Below, piece after piece: positions 7,926 to 16,344 of a DNA stretch of 26,953 nt. Position 1 is the stretch's first letter; each line of letters begins with the position of its first letter. A model generated the notes under the pieces. The model was given only the letters and a program-made list of their open reading frames with translations. It had not been told where the DNA came from and ran no database searches. The position numbers and the translations under genes were made by a program. Source of the DNA: DTU036 sp964346475 (GTDB taxonomy: Bacteria > Bacillota > Clostridia > Peptostreptococcales > Acidaminobacteraceae); assembly GCA_964346475.1 (NCBI GenBank), contig CAYFUM010000020.1, positions 1 through 26,953 on the forward strand. The letters run 5' to 3'.

Positions 7926-9434
7926 ATGAAGGCGGCACTTATAATCTTGGATGGACTAGGTCTTGCTGAACCTGGAGCTGGCAATGCTGTAGACCTGGCT
8001 AAAACCCCTAATCTGGATTATCTCATCAGTAGATATCCCACTGGCAGCCTTCTCGCCTCAGCTGAGGCTGTAGGTCTGCCAATGGGACAGATGGGTAACT
8101 CTGAGGTAGGTCATCTAAACATAGGAGCTGGCAGGGTGGTTTATCAGCCTTTACTTAGGATAAGCCGCGATATGGAGGATGGGTCATTTTTTGAAAAGGG
8201 TCTAGTTAAAAAAGCCTTGGATCCATCCTTTCCTGGGAAAACCCACCTTCTTGGACTTCTTTCTCCCGGTGGGGTCCATTCCCACCTGGACCATCTCAAG
8301 GGCCTTCTCAAGGAAGCAAGTAAGCTAGGCCTTGAAAGAGTATATGTTCACGGTTTTCTTGATGGTAGGGATACACCTCCAAATAGCGGACTGGAAGATG
8401 TAAAAAACCTGGAGGCCTATATGAAGGAAGTAGGCCTTGGTAGCTTTGCCACTATAAGCGGCAGGTACTATGCTATGGATAGGGACAGGCGCTGGGAGAG
8501 GGTAAAACTTGCCTATGATGCCATGGTCCTTGGTGAGGGAGAGAGAATCTCTGCCCTGGCTGGTATAGAAAGAAGCTATGAAAAAGGGGTCTTTGACGAG
8601 TTTGTCCTGCCCTTTGTCTGTGATGAGAAGGGCCTTATAGCCCCTGGTGATAGGGTTATTTTCTTTAACTTTAGGCCCGATAGAGCAAGGGAGTTAACCC
8701 AGGCCCTTAGCCAGGAGAATTTTGAAGGCTTTGAAAGTCTTCACCTGGACCTGGACTACTACACCATGAGCGAGTATTCCAAGGACTATAGAGGAATTCA
8801 GGTGTTTTATCCTCCTGAGACTATAGAAGATACCCTAGGAGAGGTGATATCCAGCCATGGCCTAAAGCAGTATAGGAGTGCTGAAACAGAAAAATATCCC
8901 CATATTACCTTCTTTTTCAATGGCAGTAGGGAGATCCCCTTTCCAGGTGAGGATAGGCTCCTTGTGGATTCACCCAAGGTTGCTACTTATGATCTTTTAC
9001 CTGAGATGAGTGCCTATGAGGTAAGTAGGGGCCTGGTGGAAAGACTCAAAGAAAACCAGTATGATTTCTATCTTGTTAACTTTGCTAATCCTGATATGGT
9101 AGGCCACTCAGGAAGTCTTGAGGCTGCTATACAAGCAGTAGAGGCAGTGGATAGGTGCCTAGGGGAGATAGTACCACTTCTGGAGGAGAAGGGCATAGCT
9201 TTTATAATAACTGCAGACCATGGCAACGCCGAGGAGATGATCCTTCCCGCTAGTGGAAGGGCCTCCACCCAGCACAGTCTAAATCCAGTTCCAATTATTC
9301 TTGGGGGACTGGGAGATGTATGTATAGAAGAGGGTGGAAAACTCAGTGATCTTGCGCCTAGCCTACTTGAAATTTTGGGAATAGAAATACCAGCTACTAT
9401 GACTGGAAGGGTGATATTTAGGAGGGAAAAATGA
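7926..9434 (+). CDS. gpmI: 2,3-bisphosphoglycerate-independent phosphoglycerate mutase
   Basis: It interconverts 3- and 2-phosphoglycerate using two Mn ions and a phosphoserine. The 502 residues match the usual length of about 510. Visible are the metal-binding ILDGLG at the N-terminus, MGQMGNSEVGH with the nucleophile Ser59, HGFLDGRDTPP, SGRYYAMDRD, and the C-terminal metal-binding stretches NPDMVGHSG, TADHGNAEEM and QHSLNPVPI. The ATG starts one base after the tpiA stop and has no clear ribosome-binding site, so it probably depends on ribosomes finishing tpiA. The stop overlaps the eno start by four bases (ATGA). Confidence 0.97.
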   Translation: MKAALIILDGLGLAEPGAGNAVDLAKTPNLDYLISRYPTGSLLASAEAVGLPMGQMGNSEVGHLNIGAGRVVYQPLLRISRDMEDGSFFEKGLVKKALDPSFPGKTHLLGLLSPGGVHSHLDHLKGLLKEASKLGLERVYVHGFLDGRDTPPNSGLEDVKNLEAYMKEVGLGSFATISGRYYAMDRDRRWERVKLAYDAMVLGEGERISALAGIERSYEKGVFDEFVLPFVCDEKGLIAPGDRVIFFNFRPDRARELTQALSQENFEGFESLHLDLDYYTMSEYSKDYRGIQVFYPPETIEDTLGEVISSHGLKQYRSAETEKYPHITFFFNGSREIPFPGEDRLLVDSPKVATYDLLPEMSAYEVSRGLVERLKENQYDFYLVNFANPDMVGHSGSLEAAIQAVEAVDRCLGEIVPLLEEKGIAFIITADHGNAEEMILPASGRASTQHSLNPVPIILGGLGDVCIEEGGKLSDLAPSLLEILGIEIPATMTGRVIFRREK

Positions 9435-10714
9435 TTATTCAAGATATTTATGCCAGAGAAATACTGGACTCCAGGGGCAATCCTACTTTGGAGGTTGAGG
9501 TTTACCTGGAGGATGGCTCCTTTGGTAGGGCTCAAATTCCAAGTGGCGCCTCCACTGGACAGTTTGAAGCAGTGGAGCTTAGGGATGGAGGAGAGCGCTA
9601 TGGTGGCAAGGGGGTTTTAAAGGCAGTTGATAATGTGAATAACATCATCGCCGAGGCCCTGGTGGGAGAATATGCTCTGGATCAGGGCTGGATTGATAGG
9701 AAGCTTATTGAGCTTGATGGCAGTGAGAACAAGGCAAACCTGGGAGCCAATGCTATGCTGGGCACCTCCCTAGCCCTGGCTAGAGCCTCGGCTGAAAGCC
9801 TGGGTCTTAGTCTCTATAGGTATATTGGTGGTCTGGGAGCCAGGGAACTGCCCGTACCCATGATGAATATCTTAAATGGAGGCAGCCATGCGGATAATAA
9901 TGTTGATATCCAGGAATTTATGATTATGCCCGTAGGTGCAAAGAACTTTCAGGAAGCCCTTAGGATGGGAGCTGAAATCTATCACCAACTAAAAAGTGTT
10001 TTAATTAAAAGGGGGCTTTCCACTGGGGTGGGTGATGAGGGTGGCTTTGCTCCCAATCTATCCAGTAATGAAGAGGCGCTGGAGGTTATTGTTGAGTCTA
10101 TTGAGGCCCTGGGTCTTGTGGCAGGTAAGGATGTGGTCTTAGCCCTGGATGTGGCGGCCAGCGAGCTTTATAGGGAGGGCAACTACCATCTAGAGGGTGA
10201 GGGCAGGGTTCTTTCCAGTGATGAGCTTCTTGACTACTACGCAGAGTTAGTTGAAAAATATCCCATTATCTCTATAGAAGATCCCTTTGATGAGGAAGAT
10301 TGGCAGGGCTTTAAGAAAATGACTGAGAGATTTGGAAAGAGGCTCCAGATAGTTGGAGATGATCTTTTTGTTACCAATACCAAAAGGCTAGCCAGGGGGA
10401 TTGAGGAGAAATCTGCAAATTCAATCTTAATTAAGCTCAACCAGATAGGTACTTTAACAGAAACCCTTGAGGCTATAGAAATGGCAAACAAAGCCGGTTT
10501 CACATCGGTAATCAGCCATAGAAGTGGAGAGACCGGGGATAGCACCATAGCTGATCTAGCTGTTGCGGTAAATAGCGGTCAAATAAAGACTGGTGCCCCA
10601 GCAAGGTCTGATAGGGTGGAGAAGTATAATCAGCTCATCAGGATTGAAGATGAGCTGGGAGAAGCTGCTATATACAGTGGTCTAGGAGTTTTCTACAACT
10701 TGGACAAGCGTTAA
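9431..10714 (+). CDS. eno: Enolase
   Basis: It converts 2-phosphoglycerate to phosphoenolpyruvate, a Mg-dependent cytosolic step. The 427 residues are of normal length. Motifs in order are ILDSRGNPTLEVEV, SGASTG, GANAMLGTSLA, MMNILNGGSHADN, GDEGGFAPNL, the metal ligands in LDVAASE, IEDPF and GDDLFVTN, the catalytic lysine in LIKLNQIGTLTE, and ISHRSGETGDSTIADLAVA. The ribosome-binding site AGGAGGG sits just before the ATG, inside the end of gpmI. It is the last gene of the cluster and is followed by a strong terminator. In many Clostridia secG follows eno directly; here secG lies about 7.4 kb further on. Confidence 0.98.
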   Translation: MIIQDIYAREILDSRGNPTLEVEVYLEDGSFGRAQIPSGASTGQFEAVELRDGGERYGGKGVLKAVDNVNNIIAEALVGEYALDQGWIDRKLIELDGSENKANLGANAMLGTSLALARASAESLGLSLYRYIGGLGARELPVPMMNILNGGSHADNNVDIQEFMIMPVGAKNFQEALRMGAEIYHQLKSVLIKRGLSTGVGDEGGFAPNLSSNEEALEVIVESIEALGLVAGKDVVLALDVAASELYREGNYHLEGEGRVLSSDELLDYYAELVEKYPIISIEDPFDEEDWQGFKKMTERFGKRLQIVGDDLFVTNTKRLARGIEEKSANSILIKLNQIGTLTETLEAIEMANKAGFTSVISHRSGETGDSTIADLAVAVNSGQIKTGAPARSDRVEKYNQLIRIEDELGEAAIYSGLGVFYNLDKR

Positions 10715-10732
10715 AGTATTCCATAAAGTTGG

Positions 10733-10759
10733 GGGTAGGCCCTAGAGCCTACCCTTTTT
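10733..10759 (+). terminator. Intrinsic terminator after eno
   Basis: GGGTAGGC (10733-10740) pairs perfectly with GCCTACCC (10747-10754) around a six-base loop, followed by TTTTT. It closes the glycolytic cluster. Confidence 0.93.
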
Positions 10760-10828
10760 AACTATCTCTTAATTTCAAAACTGTAACAAGACCATTGCCT
10801 TTCACTGTTCTTTTAACATAAGATTACC

Positions 10829-10857
10829 TTGACGAAAAAAATTAAATAAAGTACAAT
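10829..10857 (+). promoter_or_regulatory. Sigma-A promoter of the peptide ABC operon
   Basis: TTGACG (10829-10834) and TACAAT (10852-10857) are separated by exactly 17 bases, placing the transcript start near 10864, about 28 bases before the ATG at 10892. It lies after the eno terminator, so the peptide operon is transcribed independently of glycolysis. Confidence 0.85.
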
Positions 10858-10891
10858 AGCACCATACCAAAAAAAGGAGAGGTGACTTATT

Positions 10892-12475
10892 ATGAAACAA
10901 ATGAGAGTAATCAGCCTGCTGCTGGTTCTGTTACTTACACTTTCACTCTTTGCCGGTTGCGGAGGTGGAGGTTCTGAAGGTGGAGATGCACCTGCTGCGA
11001 CAGATGATGCCAAGGCGGGCCCTGCTGTAGATAAGGACACAGTTGTTATCTGTACAGCCGATGAAACTCCTTCACTTACAACTGCAGGACATAATGCAGT
11101 AGCTGGAGACTATGTTAATAAACTTACACACAACGGTCTTTTCCGTCTAGACAAAGAGCTAAACCCAACAACTGATCTTGTTGAAAGCTATGAAGTAGAA
11201 AAAGACGCCAATGGAGAAGACACTATCTGGCTAATGAAGCTTCACGAAGGAATCAAATTCCATGACGGCAGCGTTATGAACGCTGATGACGTTGTAGCTT
11301 CCATCGAGCATGCTAAGGTATCCCCTGATATCCAAAGCTATACCCAGTCCATTGAATCTGTTGAAAAGGTTGATGAACTTACAGTAAAAATAGTTACTGA
11401 TGGACCTTCAGCAAGCCTTCTTTATGACCTAAGCCACCATGGAAACTATATTGTTCCAAAAGCTCTATTAGAAAAGGCTGAATCAGATCCTGAAATTCTT
11501 AATAAAGAACCCATCGGTGCTGGTGCCTATAAGTTTGTCAAATGGAACCGTGGCGAGCAGCTAGAGTTTACAGCCCACGAAGATTACTTCGACGCTGAAA
11601 GAGCTCCAAAAATTAAAAACATCGTATGGAAGATTATCCCTGAAGGAAACGCAAGAACTATAGCTATTGAAGCCGGCGACGTTGACTATATCATCGAAAC
11701 TGACTCAACTTCCATTGCTCAACTAGATGCCAACGATAACGTTGTTGTTATGAAGACTCCTACAGTTTCCCATAACTGGCTGACTATAAATAATGAAGTT
11801 GAACCCTTTGATAACGTACTAGTACGTAAGGCTATAAATGCTGCTATCAACAAGGAAGACGTTATAACAGTTGCCCTAAGTGGCACTGGTGTTGTTGCTA
11901 GATCTCAAACACCTACAGGAATGCTGGGCGAATACACTGGCGAGTATGATGATTATGATGTAGATCTTGCAAAGAAATATATGGAAGAGTGGGGCGGTGA
12001 CCCAGCTTCAATAGAGCTTGACATGATTTGCTCCAACGATACCAAGCGTCGTGCAGCTGAGGTTATTCAAGCTAATCTAAAAGAAATAGGCATTGAAGCT
12101 ACAATTAGCTCCATGGACCTAGCAACCTATCTTTCTGAAACTGCCGATGGTAACTTCACTGGATTTATTGGTGGTTACACATCCAACGAGATGATGAGCT
12201 TCCTAAAGGGCGTTTATCTATCTACTAACATTGGTTCTTCCAATAAAACCAGAACCAGCGAACCTGAACTTGATGAACTGATAATCAGGGCAACTAAGAC
12301 CTTAGATCAAGGTGAAAGAGAAAAGGTTCTCCAGGATGCTACTAAGTTCCTAAATGAGCTTTGTCCACAAATACCTCTATATCAAGACTACAGTCTTTCC
12401 ACACATAAAGCTAATTTAAAGAATACCTTCGTAACTGCAGGTGGCTCTTTCTTCGCCCAAGAGTGGGAGTGGTAG
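10892..12475 (+). CDS. Peptide ABC transporter substrate-binding lipoprotein (SBP family 5)
   Basis: This is an extracytoplasmic, lipid-anchored binding protein that delivers di- or oligopeptides to the permease pair encoded next to it. The 527 residues begin with a positively charged, leucine-rich signal (MKQMRVISLLLVLLL) and a lipobox ending FAGC, so Cys23 is the predicted lipidated residue. A glycine/alanine/aspartate-rich linker follows, then the SBP_bac_5 fold with typical segments WLMKLHEGIKFHDGS, ADDVVASIEHA, PIGAGAYKF, VRKAINAAINKEDV and CPQIPLYQDY. AAAGGAGAGGTGA precedes the ATG. The gene has its own promoter and is followed by a terminator hairpin, which fits high expression. Nickel or opine binding cannot be excluded from sequence alone. 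Confidence 0.92.
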   Translation: MKQMRVISLLLVLLLTLSLFAGCGGGGSEGGDAPAATDDAKAGPAVDKDTVVICTADETPSLTTAGHNAVAGDYVNKLTHNGLFRLDKELNPTTDLVESYEVEKDANGEDTIWLMKLHEGIKFHDGSVMNADDVVASIEHAKVSPDIQSYTQSIESVEKVDELTVKIVTDGPSASLLYDLSHHGNYIVPKALLEKAESDPEILNKEPIGAGAYKFVKWNRGEQLEFTAHEDYFDAERAPKIKNIVWKIIPEGNARTIAIEAGDVDYIIETDSTSIAQLDANDNVVVMKTPTVSHNWLTINNEVEPFDNVLVRKAINAAINKEDVITVALSGTGVVARSQTPTGMLGEYTGEYDDYDVDLAKKYMEEWGGDPASIELDMICSNDTKRRAAEVIQANLKEIGIEATISSMDLATYLSETADGNFTGFIGGYTSNEMMSFLKGVYLSTNIGSSNKTRTSEPELDELIIRATKTLDQGEREKVLQDATKFLNELCPQIPLYQDYSLSTHKANLKNTFVTAGGSFFAQEWEW

Positions 12476-12496
12476 AAATCGATTTTTAAAGTCTTT

Positions 12497-12531
12497 GGCT
12501 ATCTCATCTTTAGGTTGAGATAGCCTTTTTT
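12497..12531 (+). terminator. Terminator/attenuator between binding-protein and permease genes
   Basis: GGCTATCTCA (12497-12506) pairs perfectly over ten bases with TGAGATAGCC (12516-12525), followed by six T. The permease genes downstream have no obvious promoter of their own, so this is best read as partial termination that lets the binding protein be made in excess. Confidence 0.88.
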
Positions 12532-12546
12532 GAAAGGAACCCCATT

Positions 12547-13473
12547 ATGTGGAAATACATTTTAAAGCGCTTGCTTTATCTTATTCCAGTTATACTAGGC
12601 GTAACACTGCTGGTCTATGTAATAATGAGTGTTGCTCCTGGTGACCCCGCCAAGGCTATCCTAGGGGACCAGGCAACGCCTGAAGCTATTGAGCAGCTTC
12701 GTGAGGAACTGGGACTGAATGATCCGATTATTGTACAATACTTACGTTATGCAGGAGGACTTATAAAAGGAGACCTGGGAATTTCCTACAAGTCTAAGGA
12801 CCCTGTTATAGTTGAAATTGTAGCCCGTGTACCCACAACACTAAAACTTACTTTGTCAGCAACTATCATTGCTGTTATTGTTGCTGTCCCCTTGGGGATT
12901 ATTGCAGCTGTTAGACAAAATACCCTTTTTGATGGCATGAGTATGTTTATCGCCCTTTTGGGAATTTCTATACCTATTTTCTGGCTTGGTATTTTACTAC
13001 TAGTTTATTTTTCTCAGAAACTTGGATGGTTCCCATCTTCTGGTGCTGCTAGTTGGAAGAGCTTTGTCCTACCAGGGGTTGCTCTGGGCTTTCATAGTAT
13101 GGCCTCTATCGCTAGGATTACCCGTTCTTCCATGCTGGAAGTTATTAGACAGGACTACATAAGAACTGCCCAAAGCAAGGGAATGCCCTATAAAGATGTT
13201 GTAATCAAGCATGCTCTGCCCAATGCTCTAATACCTACTATTACCGTAACCGGTCTTCAAATCGGTGCCCTAATGGCGGGTAGTGTGCTTACAGAGACAG
13301 TGTTTTCCCTGCCTGGGATAGGTAGGCTTATTATTAACTCGATTCAAGGGCGGGATATTCCAGTTGTTCTTGGTTGTATCCTAGTCTTCACCATAGCCTT
13401 CTCTATTGTTAACCTGCTGGTTGACCTACTCTATGCCTATGTTGATCCGCGGATCAAGGCTCAGTATTCCTAG
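12547..13473 (+). CDS. Peptide ABC transporter permease, DppB/OppB type
   Basis: This is a membrane permease of 308 residues with about six helices. The N-terminus (MWKYILKRLLYLIPVILGVTLL) is the classic DppB/OppB start, followed by APGDPAK and the extracellular region with GLNDPIIVQYL. The conserved cytoplasmic EAA-type loop that contacts the ATPases is visible as DYIRTAQSKGMPYKDV, followed by HALPNALIPTITV. The closing segment AYVDPRIK is also typical. AAAGGA lies about ten bases before the ATG. It pairs with the DppC-type gene eight bases downstream. Confidence 0.94.
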   Translation: MWKYILKRLLYLIPVILGVTLLVYVIMSVAPGDPAKAILGDQATPEAIEQLREELGLNDPIIVQYLRYAGGLIKGDLGISYKSKDPVIVEIVARVPTTLKLTLSATIIAVIVAVPLGIIAAVRQNTLFDGMSMFIALLGISIPIFWLGILLLVYFSQKLGWFPSSGAASWKSFVLPGVALGFHSMASIARITRSSMLEVIRQDYIRTAQSKGMPYKDVVIKHALPNALIPTITVTGLQIGALMAGSVLTETVFSLPGIGRLIINSIQGRDIPVVLGCILVFTIAFSIVNLLVDLLYAYVDPRIKAQYS

Positions 13474-13481
13474 GAGGAGAT

Positions 13482-14348
13482 ATGGAACAAAAACAATATA
13501 AAAGAAAAGGCCCTATTCTAGAGGTTATGCAAAGACTCGCAAGGAATAAAACAGCTATGGTCGGTCTTGCTATAGTTATTCTTCTAATAGCTGCTGCTAT
13601 AACTGCACCGTTTTTTTATGACTATGATGAGGTCATAATTAAACAAAATATATCCAACAGGCTCCAGCATCCTAGTAAGGAATTTATCTTTGGTACCGAT
13701 GACCTAGGCCGCCAAATCTTTCCTAGAATAATCTATGGAGCCAGGGTATCGCTAAGGGTTGGTTTCTCTGCTGTTGCTATGGCCTTTCTAATTGGAGGGT
13801 TTTTGGGAGCAGTGGGTGGTTATTATGGTGGTGTTATTGACAACATTATTATGAGGGTTATGGATATTTTCCTTGCCATACCAGGAACACTCTTTGCAAT
13901 TACCATAGCAGCTGCTCTAGGAAATAATATTAGAAATCTTATTATTGCCCTGGGCATATCTTCGATTCCAGGCTTTGCCCGGATTCTTAGGTCTTCAGTT
14001 ATAACAGTTAGAGATGTTGAGTTTATCGAGGCCGCCAAGGCAATCGGGGCGAATGACGCAAGGATTGTATTAAACCACGTTATACCTAACTCTCTTGCAC
14101 CTGTTATTGTTCACACAACTCTGAACGTGGCAAGTATCATCCTTACCATAGCAGGACTTAGTTTCCTGGGCCTTGGTATAGCGCCTCCTACTCCTGAGTG
14201 GGGAGCCATGCTTTCAGCTGGTAGAACCTATATTATCGGTCATTCCTATATGACTGCCTTCCCTGGGTTTGCAATAATGACAACCATCTTGGCCCTGAAC
14301 CTTCTTGGTGATGGTCTAAGGGACGCTCTAGACCCAAGGTTGAAATAG
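13482..14348 (+). CDS. Peptide ABC transporter permease, DppC/OppC type
   Basis: This is the second membrane permease, with 288 residues. It has the family N-terminal pattern of a charged stretch, the first helix, and then the periplasmic motif FGTDDLGRQIFPRIIYGAR. The EAA-type loop EFIEAAKAIGANDARIV is followed by HVIPNSLAPVIV, and the end DGLRDALDPRLK is diagnostic for this subunit. The ribosome-binding site TAGGAGGAG includes the end of the upstream stop codon. It forms the translocation pore together with the DppB-type protein. Confidence 0.94.
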   Translation: MEQKQYKRKGPILEVMQRLARNKTAMVGLAIVILLIAAAITAPFFYDYDEVIIKQNISNRLQHPSKEFIFGTDDLGRQIFPRIIYGARVSLRVGFSAVAMAFLIGGFLGAVGGYYGGVIDNIIMRVMDIFLAIPGTLFAITIAAALGNNIRNLIIALGISSIPGFARILRSSVITVRDVEFIEAAKAIGANDARIVLNHVIPNSLAPVIVHTTLNVASIILTIAGLSFLGLGIAPPTPEWGAMLSAGRTYIIGHSYMTAFPGFAIMTTILALNLLGDGLRDALDPRLK

Positions 14349-14357
14349 GAGTTTATA

Positions 14358-15359
14358 ATGGATAAACCAATTTTAGATATAAAAGAATTAGTTGTAGAAT
14401 ACAGGACCGAGGATGGAGTTGTCCAGGCCCTTAATGGACTGGATGTTGCCATTATGCCTGGAGAGACCCATGGTCTAGTCGGCGAGACTGGTGCGGGCAA
14501 GACCACAACAGGTTTAGGAATTTTGAAACTTATACCAAATCCTCCGGGAGTTGTGGTTTCCGGTGAAATCTTCCTAGATGGAAAGAGCGTCCAGGAAGCT
14601 ACAGAAAAGGAAATGGAAGCCATGAGAGGCTATGATGTCTCAATGATTTTCCAGGACCCTATGACCAGTCTGAATCCGGTTATGACTGTGGAGGAGCAGA
14701 TTGCTGAGGTCTACGAGCTCCATGAGAAGATTACTGATAAGGATGCTCTAAAAAAGAGCCATGAAATCCTGGAGCTTGTTGGAATTCCCTCTAGCCGTGG
14801 AAATGAGTACCCCCACCAGTTTTCTGGTGGTATGAAGCAGAGGGTAGTAATAGCTATGGCTCTTGCAGGAAACCCCAAGCTACTTATAGCCGATGAGCCT
14901 ACCACAGCTCTGGATGTTACTATCCAGGCTCAGGTTCTAGATATGATGAAGGAACTAAAGGAAAAGTATAATACCGCTATGCTTATGATTACCCATGACC
15001 TGGGTATTGTTGCTGAGATATGTGACAAGGTATCGGTGATATATGCTGGTAGGATAGTGGAGCAGGGTAATCTAGTTGATATATTTGATAATACTAGACA
15101 TCCCTATACCGAGGGTCTTTTTAACTCCCTACCCAACCTTGCTGATAGGACGCAAAAGCTAAAGCCCATTAAAGGCCTTATGCCTGACCCCAGCGACCTA
15201 CCCACTGGCTGCCCCTTCCATCCCCGCTGTGATTATGCCATGGATATCTGCAGCAAGGAAAAACCACCTAGGGTCTTTAGAAACCAGGAGCATTACGCAG
15301 AATGTCATCTCTATAATGAAGACAATATTAAAGAAGGTGGGGTGATTAAACGTGACTAG
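14358..15359 (+). CDS. Peptide ABC transporter ATP-binding protein, DppD/OppD type
   Basis: This is one of the two ATPases of the importer, with 333 residues. Walker A is GETGAGKTT, the Q-loop region is IFQDPMTSLNP, the signature is FSGGMKQRVVIAMAL, Walker B is LLIADEPTTALD, and the switch histidine lies in MLMITHDLGIV. The C-terminal oligopeptide-transporter extension carries the cysteine cluster GCPFHPRCDYAMDIC, which in some relatives binds an iron-sulfur cluster. The ATG follows ATAGGAG. The end overlaps the next ATPase gene by eight bases. Confidence 0.95.
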   Translation: MDKPILDIKELVVEYRTEDGVVQALNGLDVAIMPGETHGLVGETGAGKTTTGLGILKLIPNPPGVVVSGEIFLDGKSVQEATEKEMEAMRGYDVSMIFQDPMTSLNPVMTVEEQIAEVYELHEKITDKDALKKSHEILELVGIPSSRGNEYPHQFSGGMKQRVVIAMALAGNPKLLIADEPTTALDVTIQAQVLDMMKELKEKYNTAMLMITHDLGIVAEICDKVSVIYAGRIVEQGNLVDIFDNTRHPYTEGLFNSLPNLADRTQKLKPIKGLMPDPSDLPTGCPFHPRCDYAMDICSKEKPPRVFRNQEHYAECHLYNEDNIKEGGVIKRD

Positions 15360-16314
15360 ACCACTTATCGAAGTAAAAAATATGAGGAAGTACTTCAAGA
15401 CCTCCAGGGGTATGCTCCATGCAGTGGATGATGTTAACTTTACCATTGATAAAGGCAAGACCCTGGGAGTTGTTGGAGAGAGTGGCTGCGGTAAATCCAC
15501 CACTGGACGTACCCTACTGCGTCTACTTGAACCCGATGGGGGAGAGATTTACTTTGAAGGTAATGATCTTTCAAAGCTAAATAAAAAAGAGATGAGGGAT
15601 ATGCGAAAGGAGCTTCAGATTATTTTCCAGGACCCCTTTGCTTCTCTAAACCCCAGAAGGACCATCAGTGAGACTATCATGGAACCCATGATAATCCACA
15701 AGATGTATGACAATAATAAGAAGCGTATGGACAAGGTACGTGAAATCATGGATATAGTAGGTCTAGCCGACCGACTAGTTAACTCCTACCCCCATGAGCT
15801 GGACGGTGGAAGACGTCAGCGTATTGGTATTGCAAGGGCCTTGGCCCTGGAGCCAAAGTTCATCGTCTGTGATGAACCGGTTTCGGCCCTGGATGTTTCT
15901 ATCCAGGCGCAGATTCTAAACCTCCTACAAGACCTCCAGGATCAAATGGGACTTACCTATATGTTTATAACCCATGACCTTTCTGTTGTTAATCACTTTT
16001 CTGATGACATAGCAGTAATGTATCTTGGTAAACTTATAGAGAAAGCCTCTGCAGATGACACCTTCCTTGATCCTCTGCACCCCTACACCCAGGCTCTACT
16101 TTCAGCAATTCCTGTTCCTGATATTCACTATAAGAGTGAGAGGATCCTGCTAAAGGGTGAGATTACTTCACCTATTGAGCCACCAGCGGCCTGTAGATTT
16201 GCTAATAGATGTGCCTACGCCTTTGATCGATGCTTTAAAGAAGAACCACAACTATTGGAAGTTAAACCCAACCACTGGGTTGCCTGTTTCCTACATGATA
16301 AGGAGCTAGGTTAA
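15352..16314 (+). CDS. Peptide ABC transporter ATP-binding protein, DppF/OppF type
   Basis: This is the second ATPase, with 320 residues, starting at GTG (15352) after GAAGGTGGGGTGA and overlapping the previous gene. Walker A is GESGCGKST, the Q-loop region is IFQDPFASLNPRRT, Walker B is FIVCDEPVSALD, and the switch histidine is in MFITHDLSVV. The C-terminal cysteine motif is CRFANRCAYAFDRC. The ABC signature is unusual: ELDGGRRQRIGIARAL, with Asp for Ser and Arg for Gln relative to LSGGQ. I believe this variant occurs in related clostridial importers, but it may affect which ATP site is catalytic. The stop codon lies inside a hairpin. Confidence 0.94.
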   Translation: MTRPLIEVKNMRKYFKTSRGMLHAVDDVNFTIDKGKTLGVVGESGCGKSTTGRTLLRLLEPDGGEIYFEGNDLSKLNKKEMRDMRKELQIIFQDPFASLNPRRTISETIMEPMIIHKMYDNNKKRMDKVREIMDIVGLADRLVNSYPHELDGGRRQRIGIARALALEPKFIVCDEPVSALDVSIQAQILNLLQDLQDQMGLTYMFITHDLSVVNHFSDDIAVMYLGKLIEKASADDTFLDPLHPYTQALLSAIPVPDIHYKSERILLKGEITSPIEPPAACRFANRCAYAFDRCFKEEPQLLEVKPNHWVACFLHDKELG

Positions 16315-16327
16315 CACCTAGCTCTTT
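16303..16327 (+). terminator. Hairpin at the end of the peptide operon
   Basis: GAGCTAGGT (16303-16311) pairs perfectly with ACCTAGCTC (16316-16324) around TAAC, beginning just before the DppF-type stop codon. Only three T residues follow before AAATTT, so termination may be weak and the amidohydrolase gene could be read through. Confidence 0.6.
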
Positions 16328-16344
16328 AAATTTAAGGATGAATT

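Noticed and set aside
9068..9535. Minus-strand open frame of 155 codons across gpmI-eno.
   Set aside because: It lies opposite two conserved, intact genes and its protein has the skewed Ser/Ile/Pro composition of a shadow frame.
10760..10828. A CodY-like box (AATTTCAAAACT) upstream of the peptide operon promoter.
   Set aside because: Only one half resembles the consensus, and A/T-rich DNA gives such matches by chance; not enough to report as a site.
14246..14623. Minus-strand open frame of 125 codons across the DppC/DppD junction.
   Set aside because: It covers the ends of two well-supported genes and shows no recognisable domain.
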